Shown here: piece after piece, positions 13,773-24,300 of the stretch
Position numbering within the stretch: the first letter of the stretch is position 1
Layout of the letters: each line of letters begins with the position of its first letter
DNA from: Bradysia coprophila
Taxonomy: Eukaryota > Arthropoda > Insecta > Diptera > Sciaridae
Length of the DNA stretch: 64,000 bases
Assembly (NCBI RefSeq): GCF_014529535.1
Contig: NW_023503293.1
Span: 7,828,729 to 7,892,728 of the forward strand
Reading direction: 5' to 3'
Notes under the pieces: model-generated
Seen by the model: the letters and a program-made list of their open reading frames with translations, nothing else
Told to the model about the DNA's origin: nothing
Database searches by the model: none
Position numbers and translations under genes: made by a program

Positions 13773-15070
13773 ATACTAGAAATTGACTGGAAATACGAGA
13801 AATTGGACGTAAATGAAAGGAAATACGGATACGTATGATGAACGAAAGAGCTAAGTGAATGCAAAACACTTGTTCTTGGCTATTCGGTTTGTAAAATACA
13901 GTTCATTCGCTGATTGTTTCCTTTCATTTACTTCCAATTTGTCTCGTATTTCCAGTCAACTCCTTGTAATTCCATCAATTCTTTCAATTTCTAGTATATA
14001 CCGGATACGTTGGCAACTACGAGACTGCAGTAATTTCGACGTTATTTTTTCGTTTTCTTTAAATTTGAAGAAAATGTTAAAAAATTACCGAAATAAAGAA
14101 AAATTTTAAAAAATTGTTTCTAAAAAGTAGACAATCACGACAATCAGTGTAAAGTATGTAGACCAGGCAGTAGCGCTTGATTTGACTAGGGATCTGAATA
14201 ATCTAGTAGCCAACTTATGTCATTGTTCATTTGAGTTCATTTTCATACAGTGATTTAGGTCCCTTATTTGACGTTTCGAAAATGAACCGCTCCTGGCTGG
14301 CTTATTTTACACTGCCGTGAGACAATGAATAGTGTAGCAGATAGTAACAGAAAATATCGTGGTATTATTAGAATAGGAATTATAGGAAATAAAGTGCAAA
14401 TTGAAGGAATTAGAAATTGATTTGCCACCCTTTTGGCCCCCTCGATTTTCAAGGACAGATATTTGTAAATTTCGTTCCAAAGGATTTTCAAAAAGAATTT
14501 TCAAGGTTTTCCCATCGTTTTCAAACGATTTTTTTTTATTTGAAAGGATTTTCTATGATTTTGTGGATTTTCTATGAATTTGAGGATTTTCTTTTGACTG
14601 ACTGACAAAGGATTTTTCAATGAACATTTGCCGCTCGTTTAAGGATTTCAAGAATTCACATTTTCGAAAATTCTCAAAATATACATGAAAATGGAATGTT
14701 TATTCCACTGACAACAGCTTTCCCCTAAATAAAACAGAAATTTATCTGTGTTTATAACAGGTGCAATGATCACTCTAACAGATGAAATCTAAAAAAAAAC
14801 TTATATCAGGTTTACAACGTGCATGAAAAACATTTGACAGCTACCTCATACATTTTCTGTCAAAATTTTTCAAACATAGATCGCCAATTCATTTTTCAAG
14901 CACTTCAGTATGTAACCCCTCAATTACATTAAAGGTTAAAAATGTGGAAATTATCCAATATTTGTTGTGGGACGGCCACTGGAATTTTTCCTTTTACAAA
15001 TATTTTTATTCTCTCAACCGTTAAATGGTAAATGGAATTATTTTTAACCAAAAACTAATAACGTTCGTTT

Positions 15071-15198
15071 ATCTGGCACACGCGATCATAGTATGCGTCC
15101 TTTTACTACATGTAACGAAAAGTTATGACTGTGCCAGATTCGCCTCCTAGAGGTGAATCTGGCACAGAATCAATTTGTATGGTGTGCCAGATTACCCC
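15071..15198 (-). mobile_element. MITE, ATCTGGCACAC family (copy A)
   Basis: A 128 bp element with ends ATCTGGCACAC and GTGTGCCAGAT and an internal palindrome around TGTGCCAGATTC / GAATCTGGCACA. The same element is at 22217-22348 in the opposite orientation with near identity over its length. Each copy therefore holds four copies of one 9-11 bp motif, two in each orientation. It is non-coding and presumably moved by a transposase encoded elsewhere. Confidence 0.7.
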
Positions 15199-15889
15199 AC
15201 GCCGTTTATTCATATCTCAGCATATCTCAGCAAAAGGTCAGCAAAAATCGTAACCGGAAACTGGACAGCATGTGATTTAGCCGTTAAATCCAAAAGCAAC
15301 CCAAGTTAGAGTAAGACGGCGAGCATTGAAACACTTTTCAAATTATTCAATTCATTGTTAGGAAAAGACTTTCTATATATTCATACACACTTTGCTTACA
15401 AAAAATAATTTAAAAATAGATTTGCAACTTACAATTATATGAAAATGTTAAAATAAAGTTTAAAAAAAAATTAACCAAAAAAAAATTTAATCTAAATCTG
15501 TCATTTCAACAACATTTAAAAACAAAACCAACGAAAAAGAACTCAAATTCTCTCGTACTTATGAAATGGACAACGAATTATGGTTGGGATTTGCACACAA
15601 TTAAAGTTTATTATTTTTATTTCACCTTCCTTGCTTATTTTCTACCTTACTTTTCTGTTTATTAGTTTGATTTTCAAGTAATACAATATTATTGCTACGT
15701 AACGACTTTTAATTTGGACGTTACCTCAGTATTTTATAGTTAAATTTATTATTATGTTGATGTAAATAACGGGCATGCATATTATAATACACACACACTA
15801 TTCTATGAGAGTACGCTAGACGTAGCACAATTTTTTTTACTCCAATGAGAGTAGAAATTTTAAAACAATTAATCGACGTAAACATTATA

Positions 15890-16066
15890 GGTTTGTTCCA
15901 AGGCCATATGAATTGTCAAATTTCATCCATAAAACCATAACCTCAATAATACCTCTGTGTAAATCGCATAGGCGACGTTGCTCGATTTGAATGAAATATC
16001 ACGTAAGCGACGTTGCTATGGATGAAATTGTCGTTGTTCGGGTTGTCAAAGTTCGTGGAACAAACC
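15890..16066 (+). mobile_element. MITE, GGTTTGTTCCA family (copy 1), TA target
   Basis: Ends are GGTTTGTTCCA and TGGAACAAACC, flanked on both sides by TA, which fits a Tc1/mariner-type TA target. Inside is a subterminal inverted repeat, TTTCATCCAT / ATGGATGAAA. A second full copy lies at 50967-51120 in the opposite orientation, and the core alone appears at 43930-44008. The element is non-coding, about 177 bp. Confidence 0.75.
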
Positions 16067-16664
16067 TATTCCAAACAAAAAATTGTTCCACGAGATGCTC
16101 CGAAATACTTAATTTTTTTTGATAAATTTACTTCGAAAGAGTTAGTTATTGACCTAGGGAAGAAAAGTTGGAAACTTCATGTAGTGCGTGTTTTTTTGTG
16201 GCCGGAGCACAGCGAGGACCACAAGACACCCAAGAAAATGAAATTTCCTACTTTTCTTCCCGAAGTCATCACACCATTTTTCACAACAAAGGCTTCAGAA
16301 GTTTCAGCTGAGGGGAGAAAATGACTATTTTCTCGCCTGCGTACTGAAAAGTTAATTTTACGGTAAACGAACCGCCTTGGCTGAGTGATTAAAACTGAAT
16401 TTTTCTGATTACCACTGTTTTTATAATTCGATTTTGGTGGCTGAACTGTCAAAATTTTGGGTGATTTCAAATTTTTCAAGTTTCTAATAAAAATCGATGG
16501 TTTTTAGGTTATGTCTCTAAAAATCGAATTGTAAAATCAGGTCAGAAAAATTTAGTTTTTAATCAAGACAAGCCAAGTATCAGCTGTAGAACAAGTTTTT
16601 GCTTAAAACAATATTTTTCGTCGCACTTTTCCTCCGCCGGATATCAAAAATATGATTCGTACCA

Positions 16665-16746
16665 CGGACTAAAAGTCTTTTTTAGCGTGTTCGATTCCAG
16701 AACTCGCCTTCGGCTCTTACACGCTAAAAAAGACTTTTAGTTCTAG
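16665..16746. repeat. Perfect hairpin with CGCCTTCGGCTC apex
   Basis: Two arms of about 23 bp (ACTAAAAGTCTTTTTTAGCG and its complement) face each other across a short loop that contains CGCCTTCGGCTC. The arms are essentially identical, so the hairpin is young or maintained. Related loops (GAGGCGAAGCCGAGG at 17471-17487) sit in the foldback at 17396-17560. Confidence 0.65.
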
Positions 16747-17335
16747 GTAGGAAATGTACTATTACGTCAATTAAAAATGCCTTGTGAAAACTCTTTCTTA
16801 TGTAATCAAAATTGTGACAAAATATAGAAATTTAAGCAAACAAAATAAGCACAAAATACCTAGCAGCTTCACAGAGAATCTATTCGAAACTACAAGAGTT
16901 GTCAGATTTACATCCCGTGTCTAATTAATATCGGATAACATCTGGTTTGAATGTTTATTGATCAAAATTTGAAAGATAATGATGAAACTGTGCCGGAAAC
17001 AGCTGTGACTCGAGAGAGTTATAGACTGCCTAATGGTTCCGGAAAATCTTTGTTGAATCATGGGAAAAGTAAAAAAAAACACTTTTACGTCTCGAACAAT
17101 CTTTCAAATCTTTAGACCAAGAGCCCACGTATCCGTTCCTCTTAGGACCACAGTTTGAAATATTTTCCCTATTGTTCTACTACGTGAAATGTTATTTCGT
17201 TTTCGAAGCCTAATGAGTCTGAAATTGAAGTTATATTAGTGTCACACGAAGAATAAAATCATTGGAAGGTATCCACTTCCTCTTCCGATTTCAACTCGTC
17301 AGACATGAAAGACCTTCATTTCTGACACTGAAATA

Positions 17336-17960
17336 GTTATTTATACAACCGAGTGATAAATGCCTTTTTAGGCACTAGATGTGAAGATACACATCGTGTC
17401 CCTAAAATAGTTATTTATCTACCAAGGTAGGTATGAAGGTATTTTTTCGCACTAGATGTCGATTGTCGATCCGAGGCGAAGCCGAGGTCGACAAGACGTC
17501 GTGTGCGAAAAAATACCGGCATACCTACCGTGGTAGATACAACGTTTTTCGCAATTTCGGGCCATAATCACCTTTCCAATGCAAAATATTACCAAAATTT
17601 CTACCAAACATTCACATGCAAACATGAATTCATTTGAACGATCAAGCAACCTGTTCTATATACACATTGCAATGTGATGTATAGAGACGCGCTAAATAAA
17701 ATCAAGTAGTCAATGCTTAGTATGTACGCTTCAACAATACGTTCTGTATAATTGTGTGACTCTGTAGCCGAATAGCTATGGTCGTTGCTTGGTGTTTAAA
17801 AGAATTTTGGTGTTGGATGTTCAAATCCTGGTCTGTGCAGAGTTTTTATTTATAAAATTTAGTCTTTCTTAAAGGTACTGAGCTATGTAGCGTGCGAAAA
17901 AAATGTGAAAAAGCCCAAGTGCGAAAAAATAATCAATAACGCACTGTGAAATAAATACCT
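17336..17960. mobile_element. Composite foldback element with an internal tRNA-like module
   Basis: The left part starts AATAGTTATTTAT and carries a long palindrome (17400-17540) whose apex has the CACTAGATGT / ACGTCGTG pair. It then reads ACAACGTTTTTCGCA. About 200 bp further on is a tRNA-like stretch, followed by a GCGTGCGAAAAA segment. A shorter partial copy of the left half (17336-17395) lies directly upstream. The 42606-43150 locus has the same parts in the same order, so this is a family, not chance. Confidence 0.55.
17764..17860 (+). repeat. tRNA-derived SINE-like module (Leu/Ser type)
   Basis: The stretch TAGCCGAATAGCTATGGTCG resembles the A-box half of tRNA-Leu/Ser (TGGCCGAGTGGTTAAGGCG), and GTTCAAATCC about 50 bp later is a good B box. 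Downstream GGTCTGTGCAGAGTTTTTATT is shared with the copy at 42838-42930. There is no clear acceptor stem, so I do not call a functional tRNA gene. Confidence 0.5.
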
Positions 17961-18951
17961 TCAAAACGACATTAAATGGATGCATGGAAAAGTGATGATT
18001 ATGGACCGGAATTGCGAAAAAGCATTTATCATCAAGTTATATACAACGTTTTTCGCAATAAATGTAACGGAAAGTCCTACTTTTCGTCACTTGTTGCGAA
18101 AACTTCATTTTTACATCAACCTGGTCTCTATATGATGTCAGTTGACACCGTTAGCGTTCTGTAAGCGCCAGAACAACAAAAAAAATCGCTTCAAACAGCG
18201 GCGGATCAATAAAATGTAAAGATTTCATGATCGGTGGTATTTTATGAGGGAAATGAAAATGGGCTTAGTCTTCACAATAGTTGAAGATGTTCACCCTTCT
18301 CCGATTCATAAGCAGACACAAATTTCGTAAGTTCGTCTACATTCCAACAATTCGAATTTGTTTCCAAATATTTCATTGGCCCTGTCCCCAACTGAGTTTC
18401 CTTTTAGTTTTTCCCCGAACAATTGACAGCATTCTGTTACAAAAGTGTTCTTTGGTTGTGCTGTATTTAGACTGAATTAACATTTTACAACTGGTTGGTG
18501 GTGCTGGTAAATGTATATTGGACTCGTAATCATTTTGTATCTACAATCATACGAGAGATACACAAACAGTTGGTTAAAATATTTAATTTTTTTTTTCATT
18601 TCCTGTTTAGCCATTTCCCGCAACTCCCCTTAAAAAAATTATTCTTTTTATAGGAAATCGATAGTATAAACACCCACACAATCGTGAACAATAAAATCTA
18701 ATTTGCTTAAATCATAATTTGTACTTAGAATAAACGAATCAATTAATATAATTCAATTACTAAAAACTAAAAATGCATTTCAGATATCACAAAAATTTAA
18801 ATTAAAATTTTCAAGAGAGATTTTCAAATAGAAACAAAAAAAAAATTCTTTTGTTGCATAACATCATATCAAGTGTGAATCACCAGCAGTGCACACCGAA
18901 ACGAACACATCACACACTCACACACACACGACTACACGTCGCAAAATCCAC

Positions 18952-20505
18952 TCATTTTTGACCCGAACACTTCAATTCATTCCGTGCATTACAATCATCA
19001 TCATCATCGGTCAACAGCATTGCCTCAACCGATTCATTATATTGCGGCGGTGGAATCACCGGCGACGGATAAAAGTATGCATCATTCGAGACGACGAAAT
19101 GATCGTTCGGTCCGATCTGTTTGCCTGCCGAGTCGGTTAGAAATTTGTCGCCGTACTGCTCGTTCCAATTGTTCACATCGTAGCGCTGAACCAGGCGAAT
19201 TGTAGCGAACATCAGCGCTAGCACGGGAAAGATCCACAGCCAGGAAAAGTCAGGCGAAAATCGCCGTTTGCAGTCATGTGCCGGTATTGTTTGGATACGC
19301 GTTTCGGTCAGTTTGTATTGCTCGAATATTTTGTCGTAGTCGTTGTTGTTCCGCATCACTGAATCCAATAACACCCAATCGTCGTCGTCCGATGAAATGT
19401 CCAGATCCGGCTGTAACAGAACCATGCTGTGGTCTATAAAACCAAAACGAAAAAAAAAATTAGTGGAAGAACCATTTGTGTTCAGTCGCAGTGGATGCAG
19501 GACCGTACTGGCCATAGTGGGCGATAGTTGATCATGATCACGCATACTAAATTAAGATAAATTCCCTTAAAACCTATTTTAATTACCTGGTGCTCCCATA
19601 TACACCAACCATCCATTTATGTACGGTGCCGTGCTCTGCAATTCATTCATTTTTCCGCATCCAATGTCGCAAGCATTTTGCGATTTCAGTCTCAGCGAGT
19701 ACGCTTCCAGACAAGCTGAAAAACAACAACACATTTGATCATCAATTAAACATCATGATTGGCCATAATCAACGTAATTGAGACGAGCCAATAAAAATTA
19801 GAAGAAAAAAAAACAACGAAACTCTCTATCAAGGTCCTCTCTGTTTAAGAAAAGTTATAGTACGAGCTGTATAATGTGTGTGGGCGTATGTTTGTTCCGT
19901 ATTCACGTTTGTATATAGCGTAATTATTACGCACCGCACAGTCACCTATTTAACGAGGACTGTGAACACAACTTTTGTTTTTGTTTGCAATGAAATTTGG
20001 TTGATTAACAATTTGCGTAATTTTTGCTGTGTAAATAAACAAACGTGCGCCGCACATCCATGGAAATTTTGTATATATAGCAATTTTAATGTTCCGGTGT
20101 CGTATAAATAATTAATGAAAGGAAGAAAACGTAACGAAAAATGAAAACAAATTTTTACTCACACAATCGACACTTGTTATTGGTTGTATCCAGGTCGGTG
20201 ACTTTATTCTTATTGCTAGCACTGACCAGAAACTCAATATTGTAGTACTGGCATCCTCGCTGACAGTCCGGTCTCAAATCCTATGGCACAAAAATTTCGT
20301 TTTATCGATTCATCCCATTTCAGTGTACTACACCTCTATGAACTATTGTCATTTCTCTTACCTCCTGAATCTCATTCGAACACAATTCGTCGCATCTGGT
20401 GGTAAATCCTTGCTGCAAATCACTTGAGCCAGGCTGACATAACACTGGCACACTGTTTTGCACCGCAATTATCAGTATCAGTAATTTACCGAATTTTATT
20501 GACAT
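18952..20505 (-). CDS. TMEM59: TMEM59/BSMAP-family type I membrane protein
   Basis: Four exons (20362-20505, 20163-20280, 19587-19715, 18952-19433) join in frame into 290 residues. Residues 1-23 are a signal peptide (MSIKFGKLLILIIAVQ). The lumenal part carries the cysteine pattern of the family: CDELC, CQRGC, CRLSCLEAY, ACDIGC. A segment like WLVYMG...MVLLQP aligns with the family's W-x-x-Y-x...IVIFQ stretch. One transmembrane segment (FSWLWIFPVLALMFATI) is followed by an acidic cytosolic tail. Vertebrate TMEM59 acts in Golgi/endosome trafficking and autophagy; the same role here is inference. I start at ATG 20505 because an in-frame GTG seven codons upstream is not a likely start. A longer open frame above 19433 is intronic. 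Confidence 0.8.
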
Positions 20506-20529
20506 TTTTGTTGCGGGTCGAAACACCTC

Positions 20530-21395
20530 GCGAGTGAAAGAAAAAAAAACTTTCTGAGAATGTCAAAATAGATTTTTTTTTGTATATGGGTGGTGTTTAA
20601 GAGGTGGTGTCGCGGTGGTGTATATTGATTGCAGCGACTCCGTTCGGATGGTACACTAACTTTGATGTAAACGAGAAATTTTTTGTCTGGAAATTTGAAA
20701 ATACAACACGACGGCATAAGTACTTACATTCAAAGAAACAATTTCAATACTATGGATTAGAAACTAACAGGACGAGCCTGTCTCAAACAATAAACAACAC
20801 ATGAACCTTAAGTAGTTTATGGGACAGTATTTTCACCTAATCAGCTCAAGGTCGAAAACTTTAAACCGCTGATGTAGCTTAGATTGAAATAAGAAAGAAA
20901 TCTACTTTCATAAAAAATGCAGGATGACCTCGGTACTGTTCCATACTCAGTCTAAAAATTTTAGCCAGTCTAAAAAATCATTGCATTTTGACTAATGAAA
21001 CTGTCCCTATACTTATAAAGTGTGGGTAAGTTATACTTCAATCAACTTTACAAGAGGATATTCACTCCGAAAATTTAAAATAGAAAGTGAGTAAGGTCTA
21101 ACTAACCCAACGATATTGTCATATACAGTGTTAAAAGAGAGTCGAAATTTTGACATTTTGACACACAAAAATTCCTGCTGATTTATTCTGGGTTGGGTAA
21201 CACAATCAACAGAAAATTCACACCGATAATAGAGGAGATAACCTTTTCAGCGACGCGATAGCAACAGCTTTATCTTTGTTATCACTTCGTTATTATCTCA
21301 GCCGCAATTAAAATAGTCTTTCTCAGTCAATTGGCCAATGTTTAAGTACTAATAAAATTTCACCGCATTTTGTGTTGTAACGTGTTGCAGACCAC
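20530..21395. other. Intergenic, nothing recognised
   Basis: This separates the TMEM59 gene start from the fossil G-domain gene. No coding frame, RNA gene or strong inverted repeat is visible. 21120-21170 has a weak match (GTGTTAAAAGAGAG...TTTTGAC) to the repeat family clustered at 48.9-49.7 kb. Confidence 0.45.
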
Positions 21396-22061
21396 ATGAT
21401 GAGTGCCAGTGGCAATAACAAAAACGTTATAGTTTTCGGTGAAACCGGTAACATTCTACGCTTCTGCCATAAATATCTGAGTCTAAAGTCTGAAGTTGAT
21501 TTACAGGCAGCGGTAAAAGTTCACTTGTGAATCTGTTGCTTAGACAGGACGAAGCTAAAGTGTCTGATAAAGCGGTCGGCTGTACATTCAATTTCAAGAA
21601 ATATGAAACTCCGCATTTCAATTTATACGACACCGTTGGTCTGTCGGAAGGACGTTCGTTCTAAAAGTTCGTAAAAATTGCACACATTTGACTAATTAGA
21701 AATCTTATCGAAACTAGGTGAAGGCACACTGAAACAATCACAAGCAATCAAACAACTGGTAAGATTGCTGAAGAGTTTAGAGGAAGGGGTGTCACTGTTG
21801 GTGTTCGTTATTGAAAAAGGAAGAATCAAGAAGAGTATGGAAAACAATTACAGGCTGTTCATAGAGGGAATTTGCATGAAAAAGGTCCCGGTTGTTCTCG
21901 GTATTACGCACTGCGAAATGGAAAACGAACGAGGACAATGGTGGAACGAGAACAAGGAGCATTTCGATAAATATGGGTGAATAGTACATGCTGCTGGTTC
22001 AGTGTGCTCCAAGGCTTACGTCTAGTGGCGGTAAAACACGTTTGACGACTTTGATTTGAAA

Positions 22062-22375
22062 CAACGCACTCCAAGCATGAGTGGTCATAGTGACCAGCTG
22101 CCAAACAGAGTACTATTTTGTATGGACACGTTCTTAACAGTGTAAAAATTTGTATGGCACACTGTCACGTTTCAGTACGACTTAGGGTACTATTTAGGGT
22201 ACGATTTATGGGGGTAGGGTAATCTCGCACACCACACAAATTCATGGTGTGCGAGATTCACCTCTAAGTGGTGAATCTCGCACAGTCATGACTTTTCGTT
22301 ACATGTCGTAAAAGGACGCATACTATGATCGCGTGTGCGAGATTCCCCGACACCGATTTATGCTTGGAGTGCGTT
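22062..22375. mobile_element. MITE, CAACGCACT family, holding a second MITE
   Basis: Ends are CAACGCACTCCAAGCAT and ATGCTTGGAGTGCGTTG, an inverted repeat of about 17 bp. The interior (GAGTACTATTTTGTATGG, then a GTTTCAGTACGACTTAGGGTAC region) matches the elements at 54309-54470 and 2520-2606. The copy is interrupted by the ATCTCGCACAC element at 22217-22348, so insertion order is clear: this one first, the other later. It sits inside the fossil G-domain gene. Confidence 0.7.
22217..22348 (+). mobile_element. MITE, ATCTCGCACAC family (copy B)
   Basis: Ends AATCTCGCACAC and GTGTGCGAGATT, with two internal copies of the same motif. It is almost identical to copy A at 15071-15198 in reverse orientation, except that every TGGCAC motif of copy A is TCGCAC here. 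It is inserted in the MITE at 22062-22375. Confidence 0.7.
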
Positions 22376-22944
22376 GTTTGAATTCATTCTAGATATGAAA
22401 TTCGTAACCAGTTCGAGGAATCTGAACTCGAACCTGAACTGGTTTCGATTTTCTCGTAGGCTCAAAGCATTGGGACAAATTCTATCGTTACTAGACCTGC
22501 CATTGGATAGAATAATGAGTGAATGGAGATTTAAAATTGTAAAACTCACATCAAAACACAGAATGACTTTCGATGACGTAGTGTCCGGAACCGCATTACG
22601 ACCGACATCTGCACCTCGAATTATGCAACCGGTTATTCAAGCTATGAATAGAACAACAGCTCATGAACTTTCCCAAGCCATAAATTTGCATTTACTCGCC
22701 AAGGCTTGGAAGTTCGAGGGCGGATGGATGGATTGGTTTTCTGCTATATTACAGGGACTGGCTGCAATTTTCTTAAAGTTATGGGGATACAAAACTGCCA
22801 ACTTTGCCGAATCCACAATGGAGCAGAGATTATTCCAATATTTTCAGTCGCATGGTCTTACAGTCGCTGAATCTATTGCAATGGCCAAAGAAATTGTGCA
22901 TGAAATAGCATGAGAACTTTTTAATGTTATCTTCTTACATTAAT

Positions 22945-23195
22945 AGTTATTTATGACATCGAGTGCGAAGTACTTTACTGGGCTCTAGATGTGTAATTGT
23001 GATACGAGACCGCAGGTTGAGTATCACAATACACGTCGTGAGCCCAGTAAAGTACTTTTCTTTATATAATTCGTTTATTCAATCAAATTAGAAAATATAC
23101 ACAAAATTATATTCTAGATAAAGATAAATTTACAGCCTCCCAGTAAAGTACTTTGCATCGAGATTCATACAACGTTTTACGCAACAGAGCGAGCT
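22945..23195. mobile_element. Foldback element with AATAGTTATTTA and CAACGTTTTACGCA ends
   Basis: Left end AATAGTTATTTATGACATCGA, right end TTCATACAACGTTTTACGCA. In between, AAGTACTTTACTGGGCTC is inverted by GAGCCCAGTAAAGTACTT, with an apex carrying TCTAGATGTGTA and TACACGTCGTGAG. A second right-arm copy (CCCAGTAAAGTACTT at 23137-23152) follows about 75 bp of AT-rich insert. The apex pair and both ends are shared with the element at 17396-17560, although the arms are unrelated in sequence. Confidence 0.6.
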
Positions 23196-23984
23196 AAAGT
23201 TCGAAATTTCCGAACATTACGACACTCAGTAGTTAGCTTTGAGGAGCTTTCGAACGATTGATTTCACTTTTCCATGGGAATACAAAATACAAAAGAAACT
23301 CAAAGTTTAAGCTTACGAGTTTTCAAAGATAAATCAAAAATGCGATACGTTGTTCCAACCTAACAGGGCAGTTTAGATCTCTACAAGTATTTGAACCCTT
23401 CAAATGGCTGATTTAATTTTCTACCTCTCATGTGACCGGTATCAACTCTATACAGGTAGTTCTCGTGAAAATTACCGAGAGGATATTCACTTTTTTGACC
23501 AGTGACAAACGGACAATCACACTAAAAGAAATTCTTTACATCTTCACTCTCTGAAAAAGAACGATTTCTTAGGTGAATGAGATCTCTTTCGAAAAACTAA
23601 CTTTAGTTTTGTTCGTTTCATTAGATATAATCCTTCTATACACGAGAATCTTTTATACACGAGGATATGTATCCGTACTGGTGTAGGTAGTAGATAACGT
23701 CAAACATTTACCAGAAACTTTTGATTAAATCTCGTCCCATTTACTTCTTAATGTGTTCTGACAAGGTGAGCCCCTTGTATTTGTCTCTTTTTTTGTTAGC
23801 ATAAATTGCGAGAGTAATTTAAGCAAAATGAGAGAGTAATTTAAGTAAATTGAGAGAGATTTAAGCAGAAAACCGTCGTAAACGTTTGTATTAAAAATGA
23901 CCTTATCGACTAATGACTATAGGATCTCAAGGGGTACAAAATTTGATTAAAAAAAAATAACGTGACCCCATCCTAGCTCCAACT

Positions 23985-24300
23985 GCAAACTCATTGAGAT
24001 CAGTTGAATTAACTGGGTTTTTCTCCTTTTTACATATCACCCATCGAGCTCAGTTAAATTAACTGGCTTTTTCCACTGTTTTTACGCTCTTTTAACACTA
24101 TATATATACACTATATATAGTGATCAAAGATAATATCAAAAAGAGTGTTCACCCATCGGGCTCCAGTTAAGCCACCGGCCATTTTAAATTTCTCTTTTAC
24201 ACTCTTTTAAAACTGTGTAGTGCAGAGTGCTCAGTTTGAATTTGTATGTAATTCCTCACATGTTTGGCGTGTGAGATACAGATTAGTTAAAATTAACTGG
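23985..24300. repeat. Tandem-like degenerate repeat around CCATCGAGCTCAGTTAAATT
   Basis: The motif (C)ATCGAGCTCAGTTAAATTAACTGG followed by T-rich sequence and a CTTTTAACACT stretch recurs three to four times with decay (about 23990, 24045, 24150, 24280). A further copy is at 49735-49795. The middle contains the palindrome ACACTATATATAGTG. These resemble broken copies of one element. Confidence 0.45.

Larger units (their letters stand above)
13193..18951. other. Non-coding block rich in short inverted-repeat elements
   Basis: I find no gene in 5.7 kb. Recognisable pieces are listed separately: a hAT-like MITE, two TIR families, a perfect hairpin, and a tRNA-like foldback composite. At 14460-14620 a degenerate short repeat built on AGGATTTTC recurs about six times. 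Most of the rest is AT-rich with no structure I can name. 18908-18930 has a short CA microsatellite. Confidence 0.55.
21396..22916 (+). pseudogene. Decayed G-domain (AIG1/fungal G-domain type) GTPase gene
   Basis: Two or three exons still read well: 21396-21447, 21507-21653 and 21718-21977. They give a P-loop GETGSGKSS, a Walker B/G3 site YDTVGLSEG, then ENNYRLF, KKVPVVLGITHCE and WWNENKEHFDKYG. This is the pattern of small G-domain proteins common in basidiomycete fungi and akin to AIG1/GIMAP. Just after KYG the frame meets TGA (21978), then TAG and TAA within about 65 bp, while the residues between (IVHAAGS, NTFDDFDLK) still look like the family. A 314 bp nested MITE pair interrupts the gene at 22062-22375. 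Beyond it an open frame to 22916 ends MAKEIVHEIA and looks coding, but I do not recognise it. Exon 2's donor (GTTCGT) is poor. Confidence 0.6.

Noticed and set aside
17764-17860. Functional tRNA-Leu or tRNA-Ser gene
   Set aside because: A and B boxes are present but the acceptor stem does not pair well and the sequence repeats at 42838 within a foldback, so SINE-like is a better reading.
19343-19545. Extension of the TMEM59 last exon up to 19545
   Set aside because: Joining exon 3 to that start breaks phase; the acceptor TTTTATAG at 19434 restores the frame and gives the family-like MVLLQP segment.
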